The position numbers were made by a program, and so were the translations under genes. A stretch of 64,000 nt of DNA from Moheibacter lacus (lineage in GTDB: Bacteria > Bacteroidota > Bacteroidia > Flavobacteriales > Weeksellaceae). Positions 9,632 through 17,823 of this stretch are shown piece after piece; position 1 is the stretch's first letter, and each line of letters opens with the position of its first letter. Where the stretch lies: contig NZ_JACDZE010000005.1 in NCBI RefSeq assembly GCF_014042165.1, forward strand, positions 52,511-116,510. Direction: 5' to 3'. The notes beneath the pieces were generated by a model. The model was given only the letters and a program-made list of their open reading frames with translations, ran no database searches and had not been told where the DNA came from.

Positions 9632-9675
9632 CAGTAAATTGGCTCGCAAACAAAACACACAAAAGAAATTTGACG

Positions 9676-9783
9676 AAATGAAACCTACATGATTAAAATT
9701 ATTATTAGTCACACAGTGAAATGATTATTTTAATCTTCAAAGGTTACATGTGAACATTGAAAAGCAATAAAAATAAACACATG
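9676..9783 (+). promoter_or_regulatory. Structured 5' leader RNA, copy A (start codon inside a helix)
   Basis: Four helices can be drawn. H1 pairs AACC (9682-9685) with GGTT (9742-9745). H2 pairs 9691-9706 with 9720-9735, 15 of 16 positions, around a CAC/GTG mini-hairpin (9710-9718). H3 is ATTG (9756-9759) with CAAT (9765-9768). H4 pairs CATGTG (9747-9752) with CACATG (9778-9783), and the last three bases of H4 are the ATG of the serine hydrolase gene. The same four helices occur with the same spacing at 34001-34109, with compensatory changes in H2 and H4. I read it as a cis-regulatory RNA that can hide the start codon; a ligand or trigger is not deducible. Confidence 0.7.
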
Positions 9784-11118
9784 AAAAATTGGAACTGGCT
9801 TCTACTTATCCCTTTACTTATCAACTTTACACAATGTAAGAATTCTAAAACCGACCAACTTCAAACTTCAAAAAACATCAACGACACGATCCCTCAATTT
9901 GATTCGATCAATTGGGCATCAGCATATCAATTTCAAAAAATAGATCTGGTTGACCAAGCCAACAAATACCGGTTTTTGGACAAATTTTATCATGATTTTT
10001 GGATGCATAAAAATGTAAGCGGCGGCTTTTTAGTTGCCCAACATGGAAAAATCATTTATGAAGGTTATTCGGGATTTTCAGACATTGAAAATCAAATTCC
10101 GCTCACTGCTGAAACGCCCATCCATATAGCGTCAATCACAAAGGTACTTACAGGATTGGCCATATTAAAATTGGTAGAATTTGACAAAATCAAATTGAAC
10201 CATAAAGTTTCAAAATACCTCAAAGGATTTCCTTATGAAGATGTAACGATTGAAGATCTCATGAATCATCGAAGCGGTTTACCCAATTATCTTCATTTGT
10301 CGGACGATAAAAACTATTGGGACAATTCAAAAAAAATGACCAATCAAGATGTTTTGGAGATATTGATTCAGAAAAAACCGGAAGCAACCGGGCCAGCCGG
10401 TAAAAATTTCTCCTATAACAATACCAATTTTGTATTGCTAGCGCTTATCATAGAAAAAGTAACCGGACTGAGTTACCCAAAAGCCATGAAAAAAATGGTC
10501 TTTAACCCGCTGGGGATGAAAAACACCTTCGTGATGGAATTTGAAAAAGATTCAGCTCGCGTTTCCAAATCTTACTATAATAATGGACGCCCTTGGAACT
10601 ATGATCACCTCGATGTTACGTACGGTGATAAGAATATTTATTCGACACCCAGGGATTTATTCCAAATGGATCTTGCGATGTATTCGGACCAATTTTTACC
10701 CAAAAAATTAAAAGAAAAAGCATGGAAAGGCTATAGTTATGAGTCGAAAGGAGTGAAAAATTATGGACTGGGAATCAGGCTTATGGAATGGGACAATGGT
10801 GGCAAAATCCTTTACCACAACGGTTGGTGGCATGGAAACAACACGACTTATGTAAGGGATTTTGAAAATGAAGCAACCATCATTTCACTTGGCAACCGAA
10901 AGAACAGAACGATTTACAGTACTTTCAGATTGGTGAGTTTGTTTGGGGATTACCCATTTCGGTTTCCGGACGCTTCCGATAGCCACTCTGGAAAATCGGA
11001 AGATTCCTTAAAAAATCTAGAAAAACAAATGGACAGTGTGAAACAGAAAACGCGAAAAGATAAAGTTGAACATTTGGAAGAAAAAGTGGATTCCATCAAG
11101 GGGAAAATAAAAAAATAA
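9781..11118 (+). CDS. Serine hydrolase lipoprotein of the beta-lactamase/S12 family
   Basis: A 445-residue lipoprotein: the signal ends INFTQC with the lipid-modified cysteine at residue 19. The serine beta-lactamase/D-Ala-D-Ala carboxypeptidase fold shows the SxxK motif in ASITKVLTG, the YxN motif in FSYNNTNF and an H-x-G-type third motif in YHNGWWHG. The family includes esterases, peptidases and penicillin-binding enzymes, so the substrate is open. The C-terminal ~45 residues are a charged, probably helical tail (LEEKVDSIKGK). I start at the ATG at 9781, which lies inside helix H4 of the leader; an in-frame TTG 24 nt upstream falls within helix H3. A terminator follows at once. Confidence 0.88.
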   Translation: MKNWNWLLLIPLLINFTQCKNSKTDQLQTSKNINDTIPQFDSINWASAYQFQKIDLVDQANKYRFLDKFYHDFWMHKNVSGGFLVAQHGKIIYEGYSGFSDIENQIPLTAETPIHIASITKVLTGLAILKLVEFDKIKLNHKVSKYLKGFPYEDVTIEDLMNHRSGLPNYLHLSDDKNYWDNSKKMTNQDVLEILIQKKPEATGPAGKNFSYNNTNFVLLALIIEKVTGLSYPKAMKKMVFNPLGMKNTFVMEFEKDSARVSKSYYNNGRPWNYDHLDVTYGDKNIYSTPRDLFQMDLAMYSDQFLPKKLKEKAWKGYSYESKGVKNYGLGIRLMEWDNGGKILYHNGWWHGNNTTYVRDFENEATIISLGNRKNRTIYSTFRLVSLFGDYPFRFPDASDSHSGKSEDSLKNLEKQMDSVKQKTRKDKVEHLEEKVDSIKGKIKK

Positions 11119-11123
11119 ATAAA

Positions 11124-11150
11124 AAAAGGTGTCTGATGCTGACACCTTTT
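11124..11150. terminator. Terminator between serine hydrolase and tRNA-Ser
   Basis: Arms AAAAGGTGTC (11124-11133) and GACACCTTTT (11141-11150) form a perfect 10-bp stem with A and T runs on both sides. It can serve the plus-strand hydrolase gene and the minus-strand tRNA-Ser. Confidence 0.85.
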
Positions 11151-11158
11151 CTATTTTG

Positions 11159-11245
11159 CAGAGAGGAAGGGATTCGAACCCTCGATACAGTTACCCGTAT
11201 ACTACCTTTCCAGGGTAGCTCCTTCAACCACTCGGACACCTCTCT
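11159..11245 (-). tRNA. tRNA-Ser (anticodon GGA)
   Basis: 87 nt on the minus strand. Acceptor arms AGAGAGG and CCTCTCT pair fully, the discriminator is G as expected for Ser, the anticodon loop CTGGAAA gives GGA, a long variable arm is present and the T loop is TTCGAAT. No encoded CCA. Confidence 0.95.
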
Positions 11246-11285
11246 GTTTGGGTTGGCAAATGTAAAAAAATAAATTCAGTTTGTA

Positions 11286-12323
11286 TCAATATTCTTTTAA
11301 ATAGGTCAATTCCCCTCTTAAATCCATCTCATACAGCTTCTTAAATTCTGCAGAATTAAGATTTTGACCTAACAAATAAATGGTTTTAGCGATAGAAGCC
11401 TCTGTCGTCAGATCAAATCCATTGATCGCACCGATTTCCTGAAAGATCTCACTGGTTTCATAACGACCGATTTCTACCATTCCACCCGCACATTGCGTGT
11501 TGATGATAAACAATAAGCCTTCTGCTGATTTTTTACGAAGTAATTCTTTGAACCAACCGAACGAAAAAATATTGCCTGACCCAAAGGCTTCGATGATCAT
11601 CACTTTCATTTCATCCGTTCGAAACATACTTTCTATAAAAGCTCGGGACATTCCCGGAAAAATTTTCATCAAACCTAAATCTGTATTTAAATCTGTGTGA
11701 ATGGTAAAAGGAATACTTGGATCTTCAGTCCTTAAAACATGCGACCGAACATCCAACCTTATCCCCGACTCTCCTAGATCAGGATAATTGGGAGATGCAA
11801 ATGCATCAAAATTCTCGGCATTGATTTTAGTGGTGCGATTGGCACGTAAAAGTTTATATTCGAAATAAATACAAACTTCCTTGATACTTGGTTTCCCATT
11901 TTCTTGTAAAGAAGCAAAATGGATAGAAGTAATTAAATTCTCTTTTGCATCCGTTCTGAGGTCACCCACCGGCAATTGAGATCCGGTAAAAATCACAGGT
12001 TTCTGCAAACCACTCAACATGAAACTTAAAGCAGAAGCCGAATAAGCCATCGTATCAGTTCCATGCAAAACGACAAACCCATCGAAAAATTCATAATTCT
12101 TTTGAATAATTTTGGCCAACTCTACCCAATGATCAGGATTCATGTCTGAAGAGTCGATGGGAATTTCAAAGCCGGTAAATTGGATCTCACTATCGATCAA
12201 ACTCAATTCCGGTATATGTTTCAAAAGATTTTCAAAGTCAAAAGGCTTCAAAGATTGCGTTTCATAATCTTTGGCCATCCCGATCGTTCCACCGGTATAG
12301 ATCAATAATAATTTGGTTTTCAT
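11286..12323 (-). CDS. ansA: Type I asparaginase
   Basis: Hydrolyses L-asparagine to aspartate and ammonia. The 345-residue protein has the first catalytic threonine motif (YTGGTIGM) right at the N terminus and the second (VVLHGTDTMAYSASAL) near residue 90, both diagnostic for the family. No signal peptide, so a cytosolic type I enzyme. The start is set at MKTKLLLIYTGGTIG, as in the family; an in-frame ATG at 12359 would add 12 residues without conservation. It is a single gene between tRNA-Ser and the LysM gene. Confidence 0.92.
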   Translation of the reverse strand: MKTKLLLIYTGGTIGMAKDYETQSLKPFDFENLLKHIPELSLIDSEIQFTGFEIPIDSSDMNPDHWVELAKIIQKNYEFFDGFVVLHGTDTMAYSASALSFMLSGLQKPVIFTGSQLPVGDLRTDAKENLITSIHFASLQENGKPSIKEVCIYFEYKLLRANRTTKINAENFDAFASPNYPDLGESGIRLDVRSHVLRTEDPSIPFTIHTDLNTDLGLMKIFPGMSRAFIESMFRTDEMKVMIIEAFGSGNIFSFGWFKELLRKKSAEGLLFIINTQCAGGMVEIGRYETSEIFQEIGAINGFDLTTEASIAKTIYLLGQNLNSAEFKKLYEMDLRGELTYLKEY

Positions 12324-12513
12324 GTTTGAATTTACGATTGGCCAATTTAAAGAATTCATGGAATCTAGGCAAGGTTTCGTTCCAATTGGTACAGAAATTG
12401 TGTTATAAAAGGAAAATTCTTAAATCGTTAAAAAATTTTAGGGTTAATTTAAAACTAATGGAACAATAATTGTTTACTTTTACTTACTATTAACCAATAA
12501 AAAATAGAGAATT

Positions 12514-12972
12514 ATGGGATTATTTTCATTTATTAAAAATGCAGGTGAGAAAATCTTCGGAGGAAATGAAACTCCAGAAGAAAAAGCTCAAAAAGTTAAA
12601 GACCATGTTTCAAAATATGGATTTGACCTATCACAAGTTACCTTTTCCGCAAACGGAGACAAAATTGCGGTAAATGGTTCCGCCAAAAATTTGGACGAGA
12701 AACAAAAAATTCTTGCAACTGCAGGAAATGTAGACGGAATTGAAGGTGTTGAGGATAATCTTACGCTTGTCGAGCCTTTAAAATTTGAAATGCCAGACTT
12801 TTCAAAAACCATGTACACCGTAAAAAGCGGAGACAACCTTTCCAAAATATCAAAAGAAGTATATGGTGACCCAAATAAATACAATACGATATTTGAAGCC
12901 AATACCCCAATGCTCTCAGATCCAGATAAAATTTATCCGGGACAAGTATTGTACATTCCGCCACAAGGATAA
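12514..12972 (+). CDS. lysM: BON and LysM domain protein (YgaU/Kbp-like)
   Basis: A 152-residue soluble protein. It opens MGLFSFIKNAGEKIFG, like E. coli YgaU/Kbp. Residues ~25-90 form a BON domain (KVKDHVSKYGFDLSQVTF ... GVEDNLTLVE), and residues ~98-150 form a LysM domain (YTVKSGDNLSKISKEVYGD ... IYPGQVLYIP). In E. coli the homologue binds potassium; whether that holds here is inference. No signal peptide is visible. It is a monocistronic gene: a TACTTTTA near-match to the -7 consensus lies ~30 nt upstream and a terminator follows. Confidence 0.9.
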   Translation: MGLFSFIKNAGEKIFGGNETPEEKAQKVKDHVSKYGFDLSQVTFSANGDKIAVNGSAKNLDEKQKILATAGNVDGIEGVEDNLTLVEPLKFEMPDFSKTMYTVKSGDNLSKISKEVYGDPNKYNTIFEANTPMLSDPDKIYPGQVLYIPPQG

Positions 12973-12980
12973 AAAATAGG

Positions 12981-13013
12981 CAGAGTTCCGGGATTACTCC
13001 CGGAATCTGTTTT
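12981..13013 (+). terminator. Terminator of the LysM/BON gene
   Basis: Stem CAGAGTTCCGGG / CCCGGAATCTG, 11 bp with one bulged G, followed by TTTT. Confidence 0.8.
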
Positions 13014-13079
13014 AATTCTGACCAATAAACTAAAACCTTTTATTTAACGTTGTAATCAAGTATAATAAATAAAGTTCTT

Positions 13080-13922
13080 ATGAGATTAACCAGTTTTTCA
13101 GTAGTTGCAATTGCCGCAATAGTGTTGGCAGGATGTGTACCGCAAAAAAAGTACGATGAGCTACAAAACAGATTTAACAGTGTTTATGCAGAAAACCAAG
13201 GCTGTCAAACCGAATTGGCTTCGGCTAAATCCAAAATTGAAGGATTAGAGGATGCCATTCGTTCTGAGAGAGGAAATTTGGCTTCACTACAAAATGCTTT
13301 GGCTGAATGTTTGGCCGGAAGCAAACAAGGTGGCGCAAACATCGCTAAACTAGTAGACGAAATCAATGCTTCAAACAAATACATCAAGCATTTGACAGAA
13401 ATCAACCGTAAAAATGACTCGTTAAATATGGTTTTGACCAACAACTTAACACGTTCTTTGAGTCGTGAAGAAATGAAAGATGTTGATGTTCAAGTTTTAA
13501 AAGGTGTAGTATTCATTTCATTGTCAGACAATATGTTATACAAATCAGGAAGCTACGAAATCAGCCCTGCTGCCAATGAAACCCTTTCAAAAATTGCAAA
13601 AATCATCAAAGATTATAAAGATTATGATGTGATCATTGAAGGTAATACTGACAATGTTCCTATCAGCAGACCTAACATCCGAAACAACTGGGATTTAAGT
13701 GCATTGCGTGCTTCATCCGTGGTCCAAGAGCTTCAAAATGCTCATGGAGTTGATCCAAAACGTATGACTGCCGGTGGTCGTGGTGAGTACAATCCGGTTG
13801 CTTCCAATGCTACTGCAGAAGGTAGAAATAAAAACCGTCGTACACAAATCATCATCACACCTCAGTTAGATGAGTTCATGGAATTGATCGGTCAAGCGCC
13901 TGATACGGGAGATGTTAAATAA
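13080..13922 (+). CDS. OmpA-family lipoprotein
   Basis: A 280-residue envelope protein. The lipobox LAGC places the lipidated cysteine at residue 19. Residues ~25-125 are a heptad-like coiled coil (KKYDELQNRFNSVYAENQ ... NRKNDSLNMVL). The C-terminal ~125 residues are an OmpA peptidoglycan-binding domain with the hallmark signatures EGNTDNVPI, NWDLSALRASSVV and GRNKNRRTQI. This arrangement tethers the outer membrane to peptidoglycan. It ends 1 bp short of the convergent RsmI-like gene and has no obvious terminator of its own. Confidence 0.93.
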   Translation: MRLTSFSVVAIAAIVLAGCVPQKKYDELQNRFNSVYAENQGCQTELASAKSKIEGLEDAIRSERGNLASLQNALAECLAGSKQGGANIAKLVDEINASNKYIKHLTEINRKNDSLNMVLTNNLTRSLSREEMKDVDVQVLKGVVFISLSDNMLYKSGSYEISPAANETLSKIAKIIKDYKDYDVIIEGNTDNVPISRPNIRNNWDLSALRASSVVQELQNAHGVDPKRMTAGGRGEYNPVASNATAEGRNKNRRTQIIITPQLDEFMELIGQAPDTGDVK

Positions 13923-13923
13923 A

Positions 13924-14631
13924 TCAATTGGATTCCAATAAAAATATGGCGGGCTTTTTATGAAAGTCCGTCTTTTTTTTGGCCCAATTTTTTAATGAAT
14001 CCGTTAAAATAAATTCGTCATCCATCGTTAAATTTGCCGCAACACAAAGTTGGGTATTGGGATGGCAACTTTTCACCAAATCTTCTAGCAATTGATTGTT
14101 GCGATAAGGCGTTTCCATAAAAATTTGGGTAGAATTATTTTTACGGCTTTCAGCCTCTAATTTTTGAATGGCTTTCTTTCGTTCCAATTTATCAATCGGC
14201 AAATATCCATGAAATGCAAAATTTTGACCATTCATACCCGAAGCCATCAATGCCAACAAAATAGAAGACGGTCCAATCAACGGTACAACCTGAATACCAC
14301 TTTCATGTGCCAATTTCACCAATCTTGAACCTGGATCTGCTACCGCCGGTAATCCCGCTTCAGATATAATCCCAATCGGTTCTTCTCTTTTAAATAAGGA
14401 AGCCAGTTCAAATAATCCCGCTCCAGTTGTATTTTTATCCAAAATATGGATTTCCAATTCAGACTGCTTTTTTTCTGGTAATACGGTTTTGATGAACTTT
14501 CGGGCCGATTTTTCATTTTCAACCACAAAAAGTTGAATTTGATTTAAAATTGCCAAATTAAAATCAGGTAGCGTTCGTTTGGCATCGTCGTTTCCCAATA
14601 GATTTGGGATTAAATAAAGCGCGGTTTTCAT
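13924..14631 (-). CDS. RsmI-like SAM-dependent methyltransferase
   Basis: A 235-residue tetrapyrrole-methylase-fold protein related to 16S rRNA methyltransferase RsmI. It contains the characteristic loop EAGLPAVADPGSRLV followed by VPLIGPSSILLALMASG, and ETPYRNNQLLEDL. Compared with E. coli RsmI it is shorter, and the N-terminal glycine-rich strand is altered (LYLIPNLLG instead of the VGTPIGN type). The exact target is therefore uncertain. The gene starts inside the end of the phosphatase gene (4-bp overlap), indicating translational coupling with it and dnaA upstream. Confidence 0.85.
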   Translation of the reverse strand: MKTALYLIPNLLGNDDAKRTLPDFNLAILNQIQLFVVENEKSARKFIKTVLPEKKQSELEIHILDKNTTGAGLFELASLFKREEPIGIISEAGLPAVADPGSRLVKLAHESGIQVVPLIGPSSILLALMASGMNGQNFAFHGYLPIDKLERKKAIQKLEAESRKNNSTQIFMETPYRNNQLLEDLVKSCHPNTQLCVAANLTMDDEFILTDSLKNWAKKKTDFHKKPAIFLLESN

Positions 14632-15062
14632 TTGATTTGAAATTCGCTTAAAAATGTATCAGTGGCTTGATCCAATAGATGAAACACCGTTTCAAATCCT
14701 TCTTCTCCTCCATAATAAGGGTCTAGAACATTTTGATCTCCCAAAATCAATTTCACTTTTTGTCTTTGCTCATCATTTTTGGTCAATTTCAAAACATTTT
14801 CAAAATTGGATTGATCCATCACAAAGATCAAATCAAATTTCTCAAAATCATCTAGTTGGAATTGTCTGGCGCGTTGCTTGGAAATATCAATTCCATATTT
14901 TTTGGCCACTGCAATAGAACGTTCATCAGGCGAGTTTCCCACATGCCAATCGCCTGTACCTGCAGAATCTACGGTGAATCCATCGGTCAATTTGGATTGC
15001 AAAATACCTTCGGCCAATGGTGATCGACAGATATTCCCCAAACAGACCATTAAAATTTTCAT
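14628..15062 (-). CDS. Low-molecular-weight protein-tyrosine phosphatase
   Basis: A 144-residue cytosolic phosphatase. The P-loop CLGNICRSP begins at residue 7, giving the CX5R active-site cysteine and arginine. The general-acid loop is DPYYGGEEGF near residue 113. VMDQSN is the usual mid-domain motif. The gene begins 5 bp after the dnaA stop and overlaps the RsmI-like gene by 4 bp, so dnaA, the phosphatase and the methylase form a tight operon. Substrates in flavobacteria are often capsule-type tyrosine kinases, but none is nearby. Confidence 0.94.
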   Translation of the reverse strand: MKILMVCLGNICRSPLAEGILQSKLTDGFTVDSAGTGDWHVGNSPDERSIAVAKKYGIDISKQRARQFQLDDFEKFDLIFVMDQSNFENVLKLTKNDEQRQKVKLILGDQNVLDPYYGGEEGFETVFHLLDQATDTFLSEFQIK

Positions 15063-15067
15063 GGGAT

Positions 15068-16498
15068 TTATTCTACAGAAATTTTACGATTGAGATCTTC
15101 CACATATCCACGGAAAACTTTATCGGTTTCCGATAGGTTTTTCACGGTTTTACAAGCATGTAAAACGGTTGCATGATCCCGATTTCCTATTTGAGAACCT
15201 ATACTGGACAGCGAAGCTTTGGTATATTTTTTGGCAAAATACATGGCCAATTGCCTTGCTTGAACGACATCTCGTTTACGGGTTTTGGACTGGATCTGAT
15301 CAAAAGGAATTTTGAAATAATCGCTCACCAAACGTTGGATATAATCGATGGAAATTTCTTTTCTTGTGTTGTTGATGAAATTGGCCAAAGTCTTTTGGGT
15401 CAATTCCAACGTGATTTCCTTTTTATTCAAAGTTGCTTGCGCAATGATAGAGTTCAATGAACCTTCTAATTCCCGGACATTTGATTTGATGTTTTTGGCG
15501 ATATGATCGATAACTTCCTCAGGAATCTCGATGCCGTCTTTCTCAACTTTGTGTTTCAAAATCGCAAATCGGGTTTCATAATCAGGCGCTTGTAAATCCG
15601 CTGAAAGTCCCCATTTAAAACGGGAAATCAATCGCTGTTCCATGTCCTGAATATCTACTGGCGGTTTATCAGATGTTAAAATGATCTGATTTCCTTTTTG
15701 GTGTAGATGGTTGAAGATATGGAAAAATGCTTCCTGAGTTCCTTTTTTACCTGAAAGAAATTGGACATCATCTATGATCAAAATATCAATCATTTGATAA
15801 AAATGAATAAAATCATTTCGGTTATTGCTCTGAACTGCGTCGATGAATTGTTGTGTAAATTTCTCAGTCGAAACATACAAAACGGTTTTATCGGGATGAT
15901 TTTCCTTGGCTTCCAGACCTATCGCATGAGCCAAATGCGTCTTACCCAAACCTACTCCACCATAGATAAACAATGGATTAAATGAGGTTCCACCAGGCCT
16001 TTTGGCTACAGCTTTTCCTGCGGAACGAGCCAGTCTATTGGTTTCTCCTTCTATGAAATTATTGAAATTATTGGACGTATTGAGTTGGGAATCAATTTTG
16101 ATTTTCTGTAATCCCGGGATGATAAAAGGGTTTTTCACCTTTTTGCTGTCAATCGGCATAGGAGCATCTATTTCCTGAAGCTGAACTTTCTCTCGATTGG
16201 AGCTTGGTATTTTTACCGTGTACGGATCTTTACCAGAATATTTCTGATCCATTACGATACTGTAAACTAACTTTGCTTCTTTCCCCAGTTCTTTTTGCAA
16301 AGCTATTTTTAACAATTTGATATAATGTTCTTCCAACCATTCATAGAAAAATTTACTCGGAACTTGAATGGTCAGAATATTTTCATTTAATTTAATTGGA
16401 CGAATGGGCGAAAACCAAGTTTTGAAAGCTTGTTCCTGAATATTGTCTTCCACAAATTTCAAGCAATTTTCCCAAACCGATCCTGCAGTTTTTCCCAT
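15068..16498 (-). CDS. dnaA: Chromosomal replication initiator DnaA
   Basis: The AAA+ initiator that binds DnaA boxes and melts the origin. The 476-residue protein shows the N-terminal domain I with KTWFSPIRPI, Walker A GGVGLGKTHLAHAIG, Walker B LIIDDVQFL, sensor region RLISRFKWGLSADLQ and the helix-turn-helix signature GNRDHATVLHACK at the C terminus. It heads the operon with the phosphatase and RsmI-like genes. The 157 bp upstream contains no cluster of TTATCCACA-like boxes, so oriC is probably elsewhere. rpmH and gyrA lie 14-15 kb to the right. Confidence 0.97.
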   Translation of the reverse strand: MGKTAGSVWENCLKFVEDNIQEQAFKTWFSPIRPIKLNENILTIQVPSKFFYEWLEEHYIKLLKIALQKELGKEAKLVYSIVMDQKYSGKDPYTVKIPSSNREKVQLQEIDAPMPIDSKKVKNPFIIPGLQKIKIDSQLNTSNNFNNFIEGETNRLARSAGKAVAKRPGGTSFNPLFIYGGVGLGKTHLAHAIGLEAKENHPDKTVLYVSTEKFTQQFIDAVQSNNRNDFIHFYQMIDILIIDDVQFLSGKKGTQEAFFHIFNHLHQKGNQIILTSDKPPVDIQDMEQRLISRFKWGLSADLQAPDYETRFAILKHKVEKDGIEIPEEVIDHIAKNIKSNVRELEGSLNSIIAQATLNKKEITLELTQKTLANFINNTRKEISIDYIQRLVSDYFKIPFDQIQSKTRKRDVVQARQLAMYFAKKYTKASLSSIGSQIGNRDHATVLHACKTVKNLSETDKVFRGYVEDLNRKISVE

Positions 16499-16615
16499 AG
16501 TAATGTTGATTCTTTTTAGTTTAAGATTTTGTTAAAAAAAGGAATTAGCCTACTAATATAGTTGGTTTTTTTCGTAAAGCAAAAGTGCTCATAATTTTTT
16601 AGTAAAAAAAACCGA

Positions 16616-16645
16616 TTGGGTATTGACTTTTTAAAAATATCTTTG
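16616..16645 (+). promoter_or_regulatory. Complete -33/-7 promoter for the thioesterase
   Basis: TTG at 16616-16618, a 19-bp spacer and TATCTTTG at 16638-16645. This fits the Bacteroidota primary sigma consensus well. The expected transcript start, about 16652, argues for the ATG at 16671 rather than the one at 16656. Confidence 0.7.
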
Positions 16646-16670
16646 TAACGGTTTAATGCAACACTTTAAC

Positions 16671-17081
16671 ATGATTTCAACAACAATTTCAATCCGTGTA
16701 AGATACGGCGAAACAGACCAAATGGGCGTAGTTTATCACGGAAATTATGCAACCTATTGCGAAGTTGCCCGTGTGGAGTTTTTCCGTGAATTGGACATGC
16801 CTTATAAAGAATTGGAAACAAGTGGAATAATGCTTCCCGTTACCGAATTAAATTTAAAATTCATCCAACCTGCCTACTATGATGAAGTGTTAAAAATCCA
16901 AACAACTTTGATGGAAATTCCTTCCGGTGTTCGTTTAAAATTTCAATATGCAATTTATAATGAATCTAACGAGTTATTAACAACCGGATTTTCCGCTTTG
17001 GCTTTTATCGACATGAAGACCAGAAAACCTGTTCGCTGTCCTGACTATATGATTGAAAATCTGAAACGAATTTCTTCTTAA
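16671..17081 (+). CDS. Acyl-CoA thioesterase of the 4HBT/YbgC family
   Basis: A 136-residue hot-dog-fold thioesterase. The signature RVRYGETDQMGVVYHGNYATYCEVARVE occupies residues ~7-34 and contains the catalytic aspartate of the 4HBT family (ETDQMG). I choose the ATG at 16671 because the promoter would start transcription only a few bases before the ATG at 16656. Such proteins hydrolyse short or medium acyl-CoA and are sometimes tied to the Tol-Pal system or fatty-acid synthesis; there is no such neighbour here. Single gene divergent from dnaA. Confidence 0.9.
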   Translation: MISTTISIRVRYGETDQMGVVYHGNYATYCEVARVEFFRELDMPYKELETSGIMLPVTELNLKFIQPAYYDEVLKIQTTLMEIPSGVRLKFQYAIYNESNELLTTGFSALAFIDMKTRKPVRCPDYMIENLKRISS

Positions 17082-17220
17082 TGAAACTCTCCGGTTTTTA
17101 ATTTAAAATGGTTTTTGATTATGCTTAATTTTGATTCGAGAAAGGCAATAACCAATCGAAAAAGAATTCTTAAAATTTTTATCAATTTAAACTATTAAAA
17201 AGGCAAGCCAAAATTTCAAA

Positions 17221-17823
17221 TCAGAAAATTTTAATCTTCACTTGATACAACGGCTCAAATGAAGCCATAAAATTGTCCAAATGCTCTTTTCTGATTCTCA
17301 CCTCAACTTTGCATTTGTCTGTAAATTCTGTGTTGATGACTTCTGCATTAAATTTATCGATGTTCCGCATCACACTTCCTTGGTCTTCATAAGAGAAATC
17401 AAATCGGACTTTTTCGGTCAAATGTTTTTCGATGATTTCTGCTTGATCCAAAGTCATTTGGGCCGATAATTTATAGGCTTTTATCAATCCTGAAACCCCC
17501 AATTTCGTTCCGCCATAAAACCGAACCGAAGCTACCAAAACGTTGGTTATTTCTTTGGAAACAATTTGATTATAAATCGGCAAACCCGCACTACCGGAAG
17601 GTTCTCCATCGTCATTGGCTCGATAATTCTCACCTGAAATCCCTAGTCGATATGCATAACAAATATGCGTGGCATCTGGATATTTCGCCCATAAATTGGA
17701 CAATTTTTCTTTTATTTCATCTTCATCCAAAACCGGATAAGCAAAACCGATGAACTTGCTCCCTTTTTCTTTGAAATCGATTTCTTCAACCGGAGTTTTT
17801 ATGGTTTGATAGGAAAAAATCAT
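17221..17823 (-). CDS. YigZ/IMPACT family protein
   Basis: A 200-residue protein of the YigZ (IMPACT, UPF0029) family. The N-terminal domain has GSKFIGFAYPVLDEDE, THICYAYRLG and the diagnostic DDGEPSGSAGLPI and RFYGGTKLGVSGLIKAY segments. The C-terminal ~70 residues form a small ferredoxin-like domain. Family members are linked to translation or stress control, with no firm bacterial function. It overlaps ribD by 4 bp and is its downstream partner. Confidence 0.92.
   Translation of the reverse strand: MIFSYQTIKTPVEEIDFKEKGSKFIGFAYPVLDEDEIKEKLSNLWAKYPDATHICYAYRLGISGENYRANDDGEPSGSAGLPIYNQIVSKEITNVLVASVRFYGGTKLGVSGLIKAYKLSAQMTLDQAEIIEKHLTEKVRFDFSYEDQGSVMRNIDKFNAEVINTEFTDKCKVEVRIRKEHLDNFMASFEPLYQVKIKIF

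Noticed and set aside
16499..16670. Possible oriC beside dnaA
   Set aside because: No cluster of TTATCCACA-like boxes and no clear unwinding element in the gap; only a thioesterase promoter is supported.
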